Shown here: piece after piece, positions 17,836 to 27,265 of the stretch
Numbering within the stretch: the first letter of the stretch is position 1
Layout: the number at the start of each line of letters is the position of its first letter
Assembly: GCF_023667495.1 (NCBI RefSeq)
Contig: NZ_JAMOZL010000001.1
Span: 620,001 to 684,000, forward strand
Direction of reading: 5' to 3'
Length of the DNA: 64,000 nucleotides
DNA from: Dyadobacter sp. MSC1_007
Lineage (GTDB): Bacteria; Bacteroidota; Bacteroidia; Cytophagales; Spirosomataceae
The notes under the pieces: generated by a model
What the model saw: the letters and a program-made list of their open reading frames with translations, nothing else
Database searches by the model: none
Told to the model about the DNA's origin: nothing
Program-made: the position numbers and the translations under genes

Positions 17836-18789
17836 ATGACCGGAACAGTACCTACCAAAATAACCATCGAAGCGGCGCACGCACTTGTAAAGCCATTCAT
17901 TCACCATACGCCCATTGCCACTTCCAGCTTTCTGAACGACCACTGTGAAGCGGAGTTGTTTTTCAAATGTGAGAACCTTCAGAAGATAGGCGCATTCAAA
18001 GCCAGGGGCGGGCTCAATGCCGTGCTTTCCCTTTCGGAGGAGCAGCTAAAAAACGGCGTGACGACGCATTCATCCGGTAACCACGCTCAGGCGATTGCTT
18101 TTGCTGCTGCCAAAGTAGGTGCGAAATGTTATATCGTCATGCCCGATAATTCGCCCCGTGTCAAGATCAGCGCGGTGGAAGGTTATGGGGCCGAGATTAC
18201 TTTTTGCAAAAATACACCGGAAGAGCGGCAGCGCACGGTCGACGAAATCATTGCAAACACTGGCGCGACTTTTATCCATCCATTTAATAATTATGAAGTA
18301 ATAGCCGGTCAGGCTACGGCTTCGAAGGAGCTCATTGATGATGTAGGCGTTGCATTGGACGTGATTATTGCGCCCGTAGGAGGCGGTGGGCTATTAAGCG
18401 GGACCGCATTGAGCGCGCAGTATTTCTCGCCGGGGACAAAAGTGTACGCCGGAGAGCCGGAAGGAGCAGCGGACGCAGTATTGTCGTTTCGGAGCGACAA
18501 GATCGAAAAGGCACCGTACATCAACACGATTGCCGATGGCTTGCTGACTTACCTGGGCGACAAGACGTTTCCGATCATTAAAGCTGGAGTGACTGATATC
18601 CTGACAGTTTCCGATGAAGAGATTATCCAGGCAATGCGTTATTTGTGGGAGCGGATGAAGCTGGTTGTAGAACCGTCGGGTGCTGTTTCACTGGCCGCCG
18701 TCTTGAAAAATAAGGAGGTATTCAAAGGCAAAAAAGTCGGGATTATTATTTCCGGTGGCAATGTGGACCTGGGTAAATTACCGTTTTAA
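17836..18789 (+). CDS. PLP-dependent serine/threonine dehydratase or serine racemase
   Basis: This 317-residue fold-type II PLP enzyme has the Schiff-base Lys K55 in ENLQKIGAFKARG, the substrate loop SSGNHAQAIA (about 79-88) and the tetraglycine phosphate loop GGGGLLSG (about 175-182). The late SGGN motif is also present. There is no ACT regulatory domain, so it resembles the catabolic, non-isoleucine-inhibited threonine/serine dehydratases and serine racemases rather than biosynthetic IlvA. The reaction would be deamination of L-Ser/L-Thr to pyruvate/2-oxobutanoate, or Ser racemisation; sequence alone does not separate these. It stands alone between two terminated units. Confidence 0.92.
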   Translation: MTGTVPTKITIEAAHALVKPFIHHTPIATSSFLNDHCEAELFFKCENLQKIGAFKARGGLNAVLSLSEEQLKNGVTTHSSGNHAQAIAFAAAKVGAKCYIVMPDNSPRVKISAVEGYGAEITFCKNTPEERQRTVDEIIANTGATFIHPFNNYEVIAGQATASKELIDDVGVALDVIIAPVGGGGLLSGTALSAQYFSPGTKVYAGEPEGAADAVLSFRSDKIEKAPYINTIADGLLTYLGDKTFPIIKAGVTDILTVSDEEIIQAMRYLWERMKLVVEPSGAVSLAAVLKNKEVFKGKKVGIIISGGNVDLGKLPF

Positions 18790-18894
18790 TGTGTCGTAAA
18801 TCATATTAAATGGTCGAAATGTGAAATTTTCCGGTAGTAAATGTGTGGTTTATGGAATGCGGCCGTTATAGTAGAAATTATTTAGATGTGTATT

Positions 18895-18902
18895 TATATT
18901 TG
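18895..18902 (+). promoter_or_regulatory. Bacteroidota -7 box (TATATTTG) before the small lipoprotein gene
   Basis: TATATTTG fits TANNTTTG and lies 33 bp upstream of the ATG at 18936, in an AT-rich 146-bp intergenic gap. No -33 element at the right distance was found. Confidence 0.45.
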
Positions 18903-18935
18903 ATTTTATTAACCGTTTACAATTAAAGTAGAAGT

Positions 18936-19415
18936 ATGAAAAAGCTGATTTTTTGCTGTCTGGTCGTTTTAATGGGTGCCTGCAAGGATGACAAAAAGGA
19001 CCCGGAACCGGAAGTGGACCATGCATCTGGTTTTGTGGGCGTGTATAAGACTACGACGGTCGGCACGGGAACTACGAATCACGAGTGGAAGGTGACAACC
19101 GAGGCTAAAAACCAGCTGAGCATCGCTTATACCAAAAAGACTGAGATTGCTTTTGGGGGAACCACCTTGAAGCTCACGCAGGAGTATCCGCTTACAAAAG
19201 TTAAGGTAACTGCTGCAGACTCTTTTGAGATTAACGAAGAAGTGGACGTAACGCAGAGTAACGGTGAAGCATTGAAGCAGAAAGTGGCAGGAATAGGCAC
19301 CAAAGTCGTAAATGCAAACGGGGTATTGCAACTGAACATCACATTGAAGATGGTCAATTCCAGTACCGGCGCAGCACAGCCCGACGAGTACCTGGAATTC
19401 AAGAAGCAGCCTTAA
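18936..19415 (+). CDS. Small exported lipoprotein, lipocalin-like size
   Basis: This 159-residue protein has a lipoprotein signal peptide with lipobox LMGAC (Cys 16) and a charged linker (KDDKKDPEPEVD). About 130 residues of alternating strands follow, starting GFVGVYKTTTVGTG. The beta-rich pattern and length resemble lipocalin-like or copper-resistance-like beta-barrel lipoproteins of Bacteroidota, but no diagnostic motif was recognised. It is a monocistronic unit with a promoter-like box before it and a terminator after it. Confidence 0.85.
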   Translation: MKKLIFCCLVVLMGACKDDKKDPEPEVDHASGFVGVYKTTTVGTGTTNHEWKVTTEAKNQLSIAYTKKTEIAFGGTTLKLTQEYPLTKVKVTAADSFEINEEVDVTQSNGEALKQKVAGIGTKVVNANGVLQLNITLKMVNSSTGAAQPDEYLEFKKQP

Positions 19416-19422
19416 TATTGAC

Positions 19423-19470
19423 ATAAAGCAAGAGGGCGGGTGAAGCAATTCATCCGCCCTCTTGCTTTAT
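19423..19470. terminator. Bidirectional terminator between convergent genes
   Basis: The arms ATAAAGCAAGAGGGCGGGTGAA and its partner pair over 22 positions with a single G-U wobble around a GCAA loop. The A-rich and T-rich outer ends give a U tract in both directions. It lies 7 bp after the lipoprotein stop and 13 bp before the stop of the convergent nuclease gene, so it can serve both. Confidence 0.92.
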
Positions 19471-19483
19471 GTTCCTCTTGCTA

Positions 19484-22381
19484 TTACCTTCCGCAAATGC
19501 CTTTGAAGTCACAGAACTTGCAGGTATTTGTATCGTCAGTCTTCCGGAACGGAATGTCCGGGTCCAGCATAACGTTCAGAATATCAGTCAATATCACTTC
19601 CGACTTTTGGATGAATTCTCCCGGCGCTACGGCCTCTGTAAGTTCCAGCGGATTGGCGATCAGGTTTTTAGGGTCCCGGAAAGAGTAAAAGCCGGATTTG
19701 ACCGCGTGTTCACCGAAATTATAGGTAATGCCTTGTAATTTAAGGCCTTTTTCGTCCAGCATCCGGCGGTATACCAGGTATTCATATATCCATAACTGGC
19801 GCACATAGCCCATTTTACGGTCGGGGTCCGAGCGGATCGCTTCTTCCCGGCGGATAGGGTCAGCCAGTTTTTGTTTCCCGGTCAATTCCACGCTGCCGGT
19901 TTTGTAATCCATTACATATAAAGAACCGTCGTCGGCGAGCTCGATCCGGTCAATCTTGCCTCCCAGCCTCACCGGCGTGTAGGCACCCTGAAGAACCAGT
20001 TCGATTTGGGTATTCAACGGTTGTTCGGCGGCCAGGACCTTCCTGCGTGGCTCTTCGGCAATGTGGTGCCGTAAAAAAGTCAATATTTGCTGCTCTCCGA
20101 TCTGATAGTAAATTCGGTTGAGCCCCAAATCCGTAACGTAGCCGCGGAAAAGCCGATCGAATTCCTCCCGCAGGACGGTTTTAATCTGATCTTCGGAAGG
20201 GTCAATCCCTAAAAGGAAAAATTCGATATCGAGGCGTTCCAGCGACGCGTGCAGCCAGGTACCGATCTTGTCCATTCCCAGTTCTTCTTCAACCTCCTCC
20301 TTTTCCTTCACCCCGACAATGTGTTTGAGATAAAACTGCATGGAGCAGCGGATAAACTCGTTAAGGTGGGTAGGGTAAATGCCTTTATTCTTCAAATAAC
20401 TGCGTATTGCCGCAATCAAGGCATCGTCTTTGTGCACCACTTCTTCCAGTTCCTGAGACTTTTTGCTTTCAAAAACGACTGTTTTATTTTCAATCTCAAT
20501 AGCCGGATTATATTGCGCAAGCTCATATTCGATCTGCCGTAGAAATCTGCTCTTCTCGCCCCCGCCGGGAGCGTCGTTGGTGCTCGTATAAAGGATATGT
20601 ACTTCGGAAGCCCTTTGGAGTAATCTGTAAAAGTGGTAAGACATCACCGCCTCCTGATGCTGGTGCGTGGGCAGGCCTACCGCTTGTGCGGCGTCGAAGG
20701 GTATCAATGAGTTTTGTCGCTTGGCTTGGGGAAGTATGCCTTCATTGACCGATAATATGATAATGCGGTCAAAATCTAGCGCGCGGGTTTCGAGTAAACC
20801 CATGATTTGCAGGTTACTGACTGGCTCGCCACTGAAAGGTATCCGCGTTTGCCGGATTAGTTCGAACATAAAAGAACGCAATGTCCTCAGCGTGATCAGC
20901 TCCGACCTTTCCTCGATCGTCTGCTCGAATTGTTTTAATAATGTATAAAAAAGGTAGAGATATTCTGTTTCCAGCGCGTTTTTGTAATCCTTATAAACCT
21001 CTCGAAGCAACTCGATCAGCTGATAGAACGTCCTGATAACCTGTTGGGCATTGTTTTTCTGCCAATGGCGAAAGAGGATATGGAACAATGGGTGGTTGTC
21101 ACCCAGGGCGACGAGTTCTTCGGAGCTGAGGAACACCTGGTTTCCTTCGGTAATTTCCCGTAATGTGCGCTGGATGATCGTCTGGCCGTCTTCAAGTGGT
21201 GTTAAAGCCACATGCTCGTAATGTCGGATGAACGGGTGGTTCAGGATTTTATCAATGGATTTATGGCCAAACTTCGGGATTTTTACCATTTTACCCGTTT
21301 TGCTCCGAAACTCGATCACATTTTGCTGTAACTCAAAAATGCCGTCAATCAGGGTATAGAGCAACGAATTCCGCATGGAAAGGCCCATGGTCACATTCAG
21401 GTCGCTCACGGCCTCGTCGAGCGAATAGAGCATGGGCAGCAGCAGGTTTTCATCGGCGAGGACGATCGCGGTAGGCGAGTCGGAGGGGTCGGAGAGGCTC
21501 TGCTTGTACAATTCTCCGGCAACTTTTGTCTGCAACGTCGCATTAGGCACGCCATAAATTGTGATATGCTTTGCCGAAGTCATCAGCGCGTCGCCAGTCC
21601 AGTTCCATTCGCCGAATTCCTTGCTTTTGCGGTATTCACGGAGGCTTTTTCCAGCTTCAACCACCGTATTTTCAGACATATAATAGCTGTCCGAATCCCA
21701 AAGCACTTCCGCTTTTTTGGCCTTGATCAATGAGGTGACGATCACCCGCTCGGACTCGGTAAATGCATTGAAGCCTGCAAAATAGATCTTTTCGTAATCA
21801 GCTCTTTTGGAGATCAGCCCGGAAACATCCTCTGCCAATTCGCGGTAAGCCATGCCACGGTAGGCCTTGCCTTTCGCCAGCAGCCGCTGCCGGAACGAGT
21901 TGTAAACCTTGTTGATATTCTCAAAAAGCGAAAAATATTGTTTGGAACCGCCTTCACCATTGAGCGATTTACCTTGGGGAAGGCTTTCCTGCCAGCGCGT
22001 AAGCGCGTGAACCTCTGAGAGATAATCGAATAAATAGTCAGTCTTAACGAGATATTGGTCGATTTTATCGAGGTCGCTCAGCAGTACCGAAGCCCAGCCC
22101 ATAAACCGGTCGAACTGCACGTCCGGGTCTATTTCCTTGAATGTTTCGTAAAGATCGAAAAGCAAATGCACCGGGTCCTCGATTTCAAGCGTGCAAAGGT
22201 TCTCGACGAAGTCATCGACAGCCATAATACCCGGGCTCATCATCGGTTCCGAAGTCTCACCGGCCAGTTCCTGCATCAGGAAAAATGCCGCACGCCGTGT
22301 AGGCACCACAATCTGCACCCGGTCGAGCGACTGGTGGCTGGTGATCACGCGTTTGGCAACAAGGTTCAGGAACGACTGCAT
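19484..22381 (-). CDS. AddB-like PD-(D/E)XK nuclease with Fe-S cysteines and degenerate helicase N-terminus
   Basis: This 965-residue protein starts with a UvrD/AddB-like region (VVPTRRAAFFLMQELAG) that lacks a GxxGKT Walker A loop. The C-terminal third is a RecB-type nuclease with GGKIDR and VMDYKTG motifs. One Cys comes before it (RCSMQFYLKHIVG) and three follow at the very end (CKFCDFKGIC), the four-Cys 4Fe-4S arrangement of AddB nucleases. The family acts in double-strand-break end resection with an AddA helicase-nuclease. No addA is adjacent here, so it must be elsewhere. It is the last gene of the lpxK-porin-miaE unit, starting 36 bp after miaE. Confidence 0.9.
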   Translation of the reverse strand: MQSFLNLVAKRVITSHQSLDRVQIVVPTRRAAFFLMQELAGETSEPMMSPGIMAVDDFVENLCTLEIEDPVHLLFDLYETFKEIDPDVQFDRFMGWASVLLSDLDKIDQYLVKTDYLFDYLSEVHALTRWQESLPQGKSLNGEGGSKQYFSLFENINKVYNSFRQRLLAKGKAYRGMAYRELAEDVSGLISKRADYEKIYFAGFNAFTESERVIVTSLIKAKKAEVLWDSDSYYMSENTVVEAGKSLREYRKSKEFGEWNWTGDALMTSAKHITIYGVPNATLQTKVAGELYKQSLSDPSDSPTAIVLADENLLLPMLYSLDEAVSDLNVTMGLSMRNSLLYTLIDGIFELQQNVIEFRSKTGKMVKIPKFGHKSIDKILNHPFIRHYEHVALTPLEDGQTIIQRTLREITEGNQVFLSSEELVALGDNHPLFHILFRHWQKNNAQQVIRTFYQLIELLREVYKDYKNALETEYLYLFYTLLKQFEQTIEERSELITLRTLRSFMFELIRQTRIPFSGEPVSNLQIMGLLETRALDFDRIIILSVNEGILPQAKRQNSLIPFDAAQAVGLPTHQHQEAVMSYHFYRLLQRASEVHILYTSTNDAPGGGEKSRFLRQIEYELAQYNPAIEIENKTVVFESKKSQELEEVVHKDDALIAAIRSYLKNKGIYPTHLNEFIRCSMQFYLKHIVGVKEKEEVEEELGMDKIGTWLHASLERLDIEFFLLGIDPSEDQIKTVLREEFDRLFRGYVTDLGLNRIYYQIGEQQILTFLRHHIAEEPRRKVLAAEQPLNTQIELVLQGAYTPVRLGGKIDRIELADDGSLYVMDYKTGSVELTGKQKLADPIRREEAIRSDPDRKMGYVRQLWIYEYLVYRRMLDEKGLKLQGITYNFGEHAVKSGFYSFRDPKNLIANPLELTEAVAPGEFIQKSEVILTDILNVMLDPDIPFRKTDDTNTCKFCDFKGICGR

Positions 22382-22417
22382 TTGAAAGGGCTTTTGGGAA
22401 TAATATGCGGTCGCGGA

Positions 22418-23017
22418 TCAGTGGATCCGGTCTCCTCGTGGCGTAAGTGTTCTCATGATTTCGGCTTCGGCGTGCAGCAATTCCTTCCAACGGGCCCGTA
22501 CCTCGGCTTGGGGCACATAGGTTTCCGCCAGTTCAAGGAAAGTCCGGTAATGTCCTGCCTCCGAGACCATCAGCTCCCTGTAAAACTTTTGAAGTGATTC
22601 ATCTTCAAGGGTTTCGGATAGTAACTTAAACCGTTCGCAGCTCCGTGCCTCGATCAGCCCAAAGATCAGCAGCTTGTCTAGCAATGCCTTTTCATGTTCT
22701 CCCTTCTTGGTCGCAAGTTTCATTAGCTGGCCTACATATTCATCTTTTCGCTGTCGGCCGAGCGGGATATTTCTTTTTTTCAGTTCTTTCAAAACCCTTT
22801 GAAAATGTCCCCATTCTTCGATGACAATCGGGGTGAGGGTTTCGACGAGCAGCGCCTTCTCCGGGTAATGGACGATCAGCGATATGCAGCTGGAAGCCGC
22901 TTTTTGCTCACAATAGGCATGGTCAATCAGGATGTCGCCGATATGCATCGCGGCAATATCCGTCCAGCGTGGATCGGTCGGGAGTTCCAGGCCGAGGGTA
23001 GTGAGTGGTGTAGCCAT
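22418..23017 (-). CDS. miaE: tRNA-(ms2io6A)-hydroxylase
   Basis: This 199-residue protein has a ferritin-like four-helix diiron fold. Metal-ligand motifs are AYCEQKAASS (about 35-44), EEWGHFQRVL (about 67-76), IEARSCERF (about 122-130) and SEAGHYRTF (about 151-159). Length and motifs match MiaE, which hydroxylates the isopentenyl group of ms2i6A37 in tRNAs reading U-starting codons and needs O2. It sits 20 bp downstream of the porin gene and upstream of the AddB-like gene on the same strand; the functional link is not obvious. Confidence 0.93.
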   Translation of the reverse strand: MATPLTTLGLELPTDPRWTDIAAMHIGDILIDHAYCEQKAASSCISLIVHYPEKALLVETLTPIVIEEWGHFQRVLKELKKRNIPLGRQRKDEYVGQLMKLATKKGEHEKALLDKLLIFGLIEARSCERFKLLSETLEDESLQKFYRELMVSEAGHYRTFLELAETYVPQAEVRARWKELLHAEAEIMRTLTPRGDRIH

Positions 23018-23037
23018 AATGGTTAGAATATCAGCAA

Positions 23038-25032
23038 CTAGTCGAACATCGGCCAGTTGATACCGAATGAAAAAGATCTTGCAAGGCCAAGATAGTCGGG
23101 TGTAACGTAATATCCTTTTGGAAAAAGCCCGAACTGTCCGCCCTGGTTAAGATAGGACATTTTGAAAAACAGCCTTACCCTTTTGATACGCACATTGGCG
23201 AAACCGTCCACCACCACGCTCTGATCCAGGCGGGTATTGTCCTGCAAATGAAATTGCTGTGTTATAGGCATATAGGCATCCGCGAGGTACGACGACCGGT
23301 AGCGGGCCGCGAGCCCCAGCTGAATGTAAAGGACTTTGGCATAGACAAAATCATAGGTGACTTCCCCGCTGGCAAAAACCGTCGGAATGCGGATCACATC
23401 CTTGTTGTCGTTCAGGGTAAGGAAGCTCATCGCGGTGAAATTCCATTTATTCAAATGAATACCTGAATTAAACCCGATCCGTAACAACCGGAAACCGGCA
23501 TTGAGCTGGCGCGGCACGGCAGCCGTATCGTAGTATATATAGTCGTTGATCTGATGTATCTGGATCTCAGGAATGAACTCTACTTTTTTGGTTTTCAAGG
23601 GAAGAGACGCGTAAATGGTCTGCACCTTGGTAGGGTCGAAATTGTTTCTCCAATCAAAATGGTTGCCCTGGTACCGCTGCACCATCAGGTCGGGGGCCGT
23701 TTGAATACTTTGGAAGCCTGCTTTTCCCCAGCGGGTATTCAGCTCTCCTTTCAGGCGATATTCCACGTTGGCGGCGAGGTTCAGATCGGCTTCGGCGGTA
23801 AGATACTGGAGTGAATCTTTAAGGTAATATCCCAGCCAGGCACCGATGATGTTGTCAAATTTCAATCCTGTGCGGTATTTGACGTACGGGTCGCCAATTT
23901 CGTTAGGCGCTTGCCCGGTGCTGCGCATACCATAGAAGCGCTGCCTCACATAAGCCCGGTAATTGAAGCCCTCATAAAAGCCTTTAATGCCGACTTTGTT
24001 GTCAAAGAGCTTGTAATAAATGTCCTGTCTGGTTTTGACGGTGTCGAAGCGCGCTTGGGGATAAACGCCTTTTTCAATGCCACGATCAATTTCGAGGTCT
24101 GTAAATCGGTCGATCGTGCTCTGATAATCGGCCTGGTGGAAGACCTGGAAGCCGTTGGCTAGCCTGTATTGCTGATAAACGTGAAATACATGCCGCCTTT
24201 CCCACGAATTGGCATTGTCGCTAATCCTGGCGGCGCCGTCATAGGAATATCTTTCGATGATGCTGTCTGTCCCCACGTTTGGGATAACGCCTCCTTGTTC
24301 CCGCACTTTCATGTTCATGTGCCGGTACTGCGCGAGGATGAGGTATTTTTTGTTTTTGGAAAAGAAACTCGTGTGCATCAACACCGTCCAGTTCTGGCCC
24401 AGTAATGCGCCAGAGTTAATGGTATTGGCAAAGCCGTATATTTTATTGGAAGTCAGCCGCTGGCCGCGAAACCCGAAGTTGAACCGCGAATGCACGTTCT
24501 GGGTGTAGGCAAATGTTCCCAGGGACGTCTTTTTCGGCCCCGACATGAAATTCAGCTCGGTATGCTGCGACTTGGTGTCCACGAACTGAACCTCGTCCTG
24601 CTTGATCGCATAGGCATCGTACACCCGCAGGCCCAGCTGCGTTCCAATGTCCTCGCGTGGCTGAAAAAACAGATTCCGAGTGGCTGTTACATGATTACCG
24701 AGGTCGGCGAGCTTGCCCCAGGCCTTATCCATGGGCATCCAGCGATGGAAGTTGGTAAGGTTGGTATCGACCCGGTATCTTACCGAATCACGGTTGTTGA
24801 AAATATCGTTTTCGTAAAAATGGAGCGTTGTATGAGGTCCGTAAACATTTTTGGTGCTATCATCGAGAACTGCCCCGCCTCCCTGTCCGCCGCCACCGCC
24901 TCCTCCGCCACCCCGGGATCCGCCGCCCGGCATTTGCATGCCGCCGGGTAGCCGGACCTGTCCCCAGGCTGTTGGTATGATCAGGATAAAGCTGCATAAA
25001 ACACACAATAAGCTATAAAAGACAATTCTCAT
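23038..25032 (-). CDS. Putative outer-membrane porin with glycine-rich N-terminus
   Basis: This 664-residue protein has a signal peptide (about 1-24, ending AWGQ). A Gly-rich segment then contains nine consecutive glycines and nearby GGG runs (about 35-55). A long barrel-type sequence of alternating hydrophobic/polar strands with many Tyr/Phe/Arg follows and ends in an aromatic-containing strand, as expected for outer-membrane barrels. It matches the Bacteroidota 'putative porin' type, unusual in the length of the Gly-rich leader. It lies between lpxK (24 bp upstream) and miaE (20 bp downstream), which fits envelope biogenesis. The substrate is unknown. Confidence 0.88.
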   Translation of the reverse strand: MRIVFYSLLCVLCSFILIIPTAWGQVRLPGGMQMPGGGSRGGGGGGGGGQGGGAVLDDSTKNVYGPHTTLHFYENDIFNNRDSVRYRVDTNLTNFHRWMPMDKAWGKLADLGNHVTATRNLFFQPREDIGTQLGLRVYDAYAIKQDEVQFVDTKSQHTELNFMSGPKKTSLGTFAYTQNVHSRFNFGFRGQRLTSNKIYGFANTINSGALLGQNWTVLMHTSFFSKNKKYLILAQYRHMNMKVREQGGVIPNVGTDSIIERYSYDGAARISDNANSWERRHVFHVYQQYRLANGFQVFHQADYQSTIDRFTDLEIDRGIEKGVYPQARFDTVKTRQDIYYKLFDNKVGIKGFYEGFNYRAYVRQRFYGMRSTGQAPNEIGDPYVKYRTGLKFDNIIGAWLGYYLKDSLQYLTAEADLNLAANVEYRLKGELNTRWGKAGFQSIQTAPDLMVQRYQGNHFDWRNNFDPTKVQTIYASLPLKTKKVEFIPEIQIHQINDYIYYDTAAVPRQLNAGFRLLRIGFNSGIHLNKWNFTAMSFLTLNDNKDVIRIPTVFASGEVTYDFVYAKVLYIQLGLAARYRSSYLADAYMPITQQFHLQDNTRLDQSVVVDGFANVRIKRVRLFFKMSYLNQGGQFGLFPKGYYVTPDYLGLARSFSFGINWPMFD

Positions 25033-25056
25033 AAAGGAAACTAACGTTCTGTCGAA

Positions 25057-26097
25057 TCAAAACCGGTGGCCGATCTGTGAAGAAACCCATTTGGAAAAGG
25101 CGTCGGCATCGTCGCCTAAATGCACAGCAACGGGGATATAGGCGAACTGTGCGGAACGCCCTGATTGGTCGACCAGTGGTTTCAATTTGACCATATCCTT
25201 TTCGGTTGTGACCACAAAAGTATCGTTTTTTAAGTTCTTAATCAGTTCCTGGACGTCCTCCGCCGAGTAATTATGGTGATCGGGAAAGATAGCCTGCTCT
25301 ACAACGTTGAACTGTGCCCTCAAATATGTGCAGAAAGGTTCGGGGCGGGCAATCCCTGCCACTATTTTAACATTGTTTAACGAAACGGGCGTGCCCCCGA
25401 AGCCAACAGCCTCCGCATAATGCGTGGATGCGAAGAAAACCGGCACATCAGGACCGGTATAGCGCAGGATCTCCGACTTAATCTCTGCTTTTTGAGCCCT
25501 GGAAATAAGCTCAGGGCATTTCGTGACGATAACCGCGTCGGCCCGTTGTGCTCCTTTGCGGTTTTCGCGCAGGCGGCCTGCCGGGAAGGGGAGGTCATGG
25601 TAAAACGGGCGATTATAGTCGTTCAGCAGCAGATTCATGTCGCGGCGGATGGCGCGATGCTGGAATGCATCATCTAGTAGGAGCAGTTTTCTTTCTGGGA
25701 AAAGGTTAGCTATCTCCGTGGCTCCGGTGACCCTTTTCTCGCACACTGCGACTACTATTTTGTCCCGGAATTTATTATAAAACTGAAACGGCTCGTCACC
25801 CATGGAAGCCGCATTCGCCGATTCATCCGCTATCAAGAAGCCTCGTGTGCTGCGCCCGTATCCGCGGCTGAGAATGGCGGTGGGGATTTCCCCGGAAAGC
25901 AGATTGACGAGATATTCGATGACCGGAGTTTTGCCGGTGCCGCCCACCGTCAGGTTTCCGACGGATATCACATATTGGGGGACTTTCGCCGAAGAAAACA
26001 CATGGCGGTCGTACAGGAGATTTCTAACGTCGGTGATCAAACCATAAACCCACGAGAACGGGACCAGCGCTTTTTTTATCCAGGTTTGTTCTTTCAT
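25057..26097 (-). CDS. lpxK: Tetraacyldisaccharide 4'-kinase (lipid A biosynthesis)
   Basis: This 346-residue protein has an N-terminal membrane-associated region and the LpxK P-loop VGNLTVGGTGKTPVIEYL (about 46-63). It also has the family motifs LSRGYGRSTRGF and LLDDAFQHRAIRRDMNLLL. It phosphorylates the 4' position of the tetraacyl disaccharide 1-phosphate on the cytoplasmic face of the inner membrane, giving lipid IVA. It is the first gene of a four-gene minus-strand unit and diverges from menC across a 67-bp gap that must hold both promoters. Confidence 0.95.
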   Translation of the reverse strand: MKEQTWIKKALVPFSWVYGLITDVRNLLYDRHVFSSAKVPQYVISVGNLTVGGTGKTPVIEYLVNLLSGEIPTAILSRGYGRSTRGFLIADESANAASMGDEPFQFYNKFRDKIVVAVCEKRVTGATEIANLFPERKLLLLDDAFQHRAIRRDMNLLLNDYNRPFYHDLPFPAGRLRENRKGAQRADAVIVTKCPELISRAQKAEIKSEILRYTGPDVPVFFASTHYAEAVGFGGTPVSLNNVKIVAGIARPEPFCTYLRAQFNVVEQAIFPDHHNYSAEDVQELIKNLKNDTFVVTTEKDMVKLKPLVDQSGRSAQFAYIPVAVHLGDDADAFSKWVSSQIGHRF

Positions 26098-26164
26098 CCT
26101 GGTGCATAATTACGTATTTTTTGTCTAATATTGTGCCCCTTAAAAAATCTGACACCGCAAAATC

Positions 26165-27265
26165 ATGCCCTTAAAAATTGTGTATAAGCCACATACGCTT
26201 CATTTTCGTAAGGAAGCTGGCACCTCTCGCGGGGTTCTTACACAAAAAACATCCTGGATTCTCACCGTTACGGATTCAGAAAAGCCGGGCGTGACCGGTT
26301 ATGGTGAATGCGGGCCGTTGCCTGGATTGAGTGTGGACGATTTGCCGGACTTCGAAGCCCAACTAGCTGAGGTCTGCGCCATTTTCAACGACCTCGATCT
26401 CGATGTCTTTCCTTTCAATCTCGGCATTATCCTGGACCAGCTCGTTCCTGCGCATTTACCGTCAGTTCGTGCGGGTCTTGAAATGGCTTTGCTGGATATC
26501 ATGAACGGCGGACGGCGCATTCTGTTTAAAAACGGCTTCTCGGAAAACCGGCAGGGCATTCTCATGAATGGGTTGATCTGGATGGGCTCTTTTGAAAATA
26601 TGGTCGAGCAAGTCGAAGAAAAGCTGGCCCGGGGATTCAGTACCTTGAAGATGAAAGTAGGCGCTATTGATTTTGATCAGGAATGCCGGGTGCTGGAAAT
26701 GGTACGCAGCCGGTATTCGAAAGAAGAAATTACGCTGCGGGTCGATGCCAACGGTGCATTCACAGCGGATAATGTGTCCGAAAGATTGCGCAGCCTTGCT
26801 GAATTTGACCTGCATTCCATTGAGCAACCCATAAAAGCCGGACAACACGAACTGATGGCAGACCTCTGCGCGTCATCGCCCGTTCCTGTTGCATTGGATG
26901 AGGAATTGATCGGTATTTCGGACTATCGCGAAAAGTTTGCATTGCTCAAAAAGCTGATGCCGCCATTTATCATCCTGAAACCAACATTACTTGGTGGTTT
27001 CAGGCATACGGGCGAATGGATTGAGATTGCCAACCGTTTGCATATCGGTTGGTGGATCACTTCAGCACTCGAATCCAACATCGGACTGAACGCCATTGCT
27101 CAATATACCGCGTCTTTCAACAATCCGCTTCCGCAGGGGCTCGGTACCGGGCAAATTTACACGAATAACTTCGAATCGCCGCTGACGGTCGAGGGCGGCC
27201 ATTTACATTACGATAAAGAGGTGAGCTGGCAGTTACCAGTCCACGCCTTTTCGGAGCCAGCCTAA
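26165..27265 (+). CDS. menC: o-Succinylbenzoate synthase (menaquinone biosynthesis)
   Basis: This 366-residue enolase-superfamily enzyme carries the MenC signature residues: KxK pair in TLKMKVG, metal-binding Asp in RVDANGAF, Glu in EQP, Glu in LDEEL and the second catalytic Lys in ILKPTLLGG. The SALESNIGL loop is also typical of OSBS. It dehydrates SHCHC to o-succinylbenzoate in menaquinone synthesis. Dipeptide-epimerase members share this fold, but the ILKPTLLGG and SALES motifs favour OSBS. No other men genes are adjacent. Its last 33 bp overlap the convergent hemF gene. Confidence 0.9.
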   Translation: MPLKIVYKPHTLHFRKEAGTSRGVLTQKTSWILTVTDSEKPGVTGYGECGPLPGLSVDDLPDFEAQLAEVCAIFNDLDLDVFPFNLGIILDQLVPAHLPSVRAGLEMALLDIMNGGRRILFKNGFSENRQGILMNGLIWMGSFENMVEQVEEKLARGFSTLKMKVGAIDFDQECRVLEMVRSRYSKEEITLRVDANGAFTADNVSERLRSLAEFDLHSIEQPIKAGQHELMADLCASSPVPVALDEELIGISDYREKFALLKKLMPPFIILKPTLLGGFRHTGEWIEIANRLHIGWWITSALESNIGLNAIAQYTASFNNPLPQGLGTGQIYTNNFESPLTVEGGHLHYDKEVSWQLPVHAFSEPA

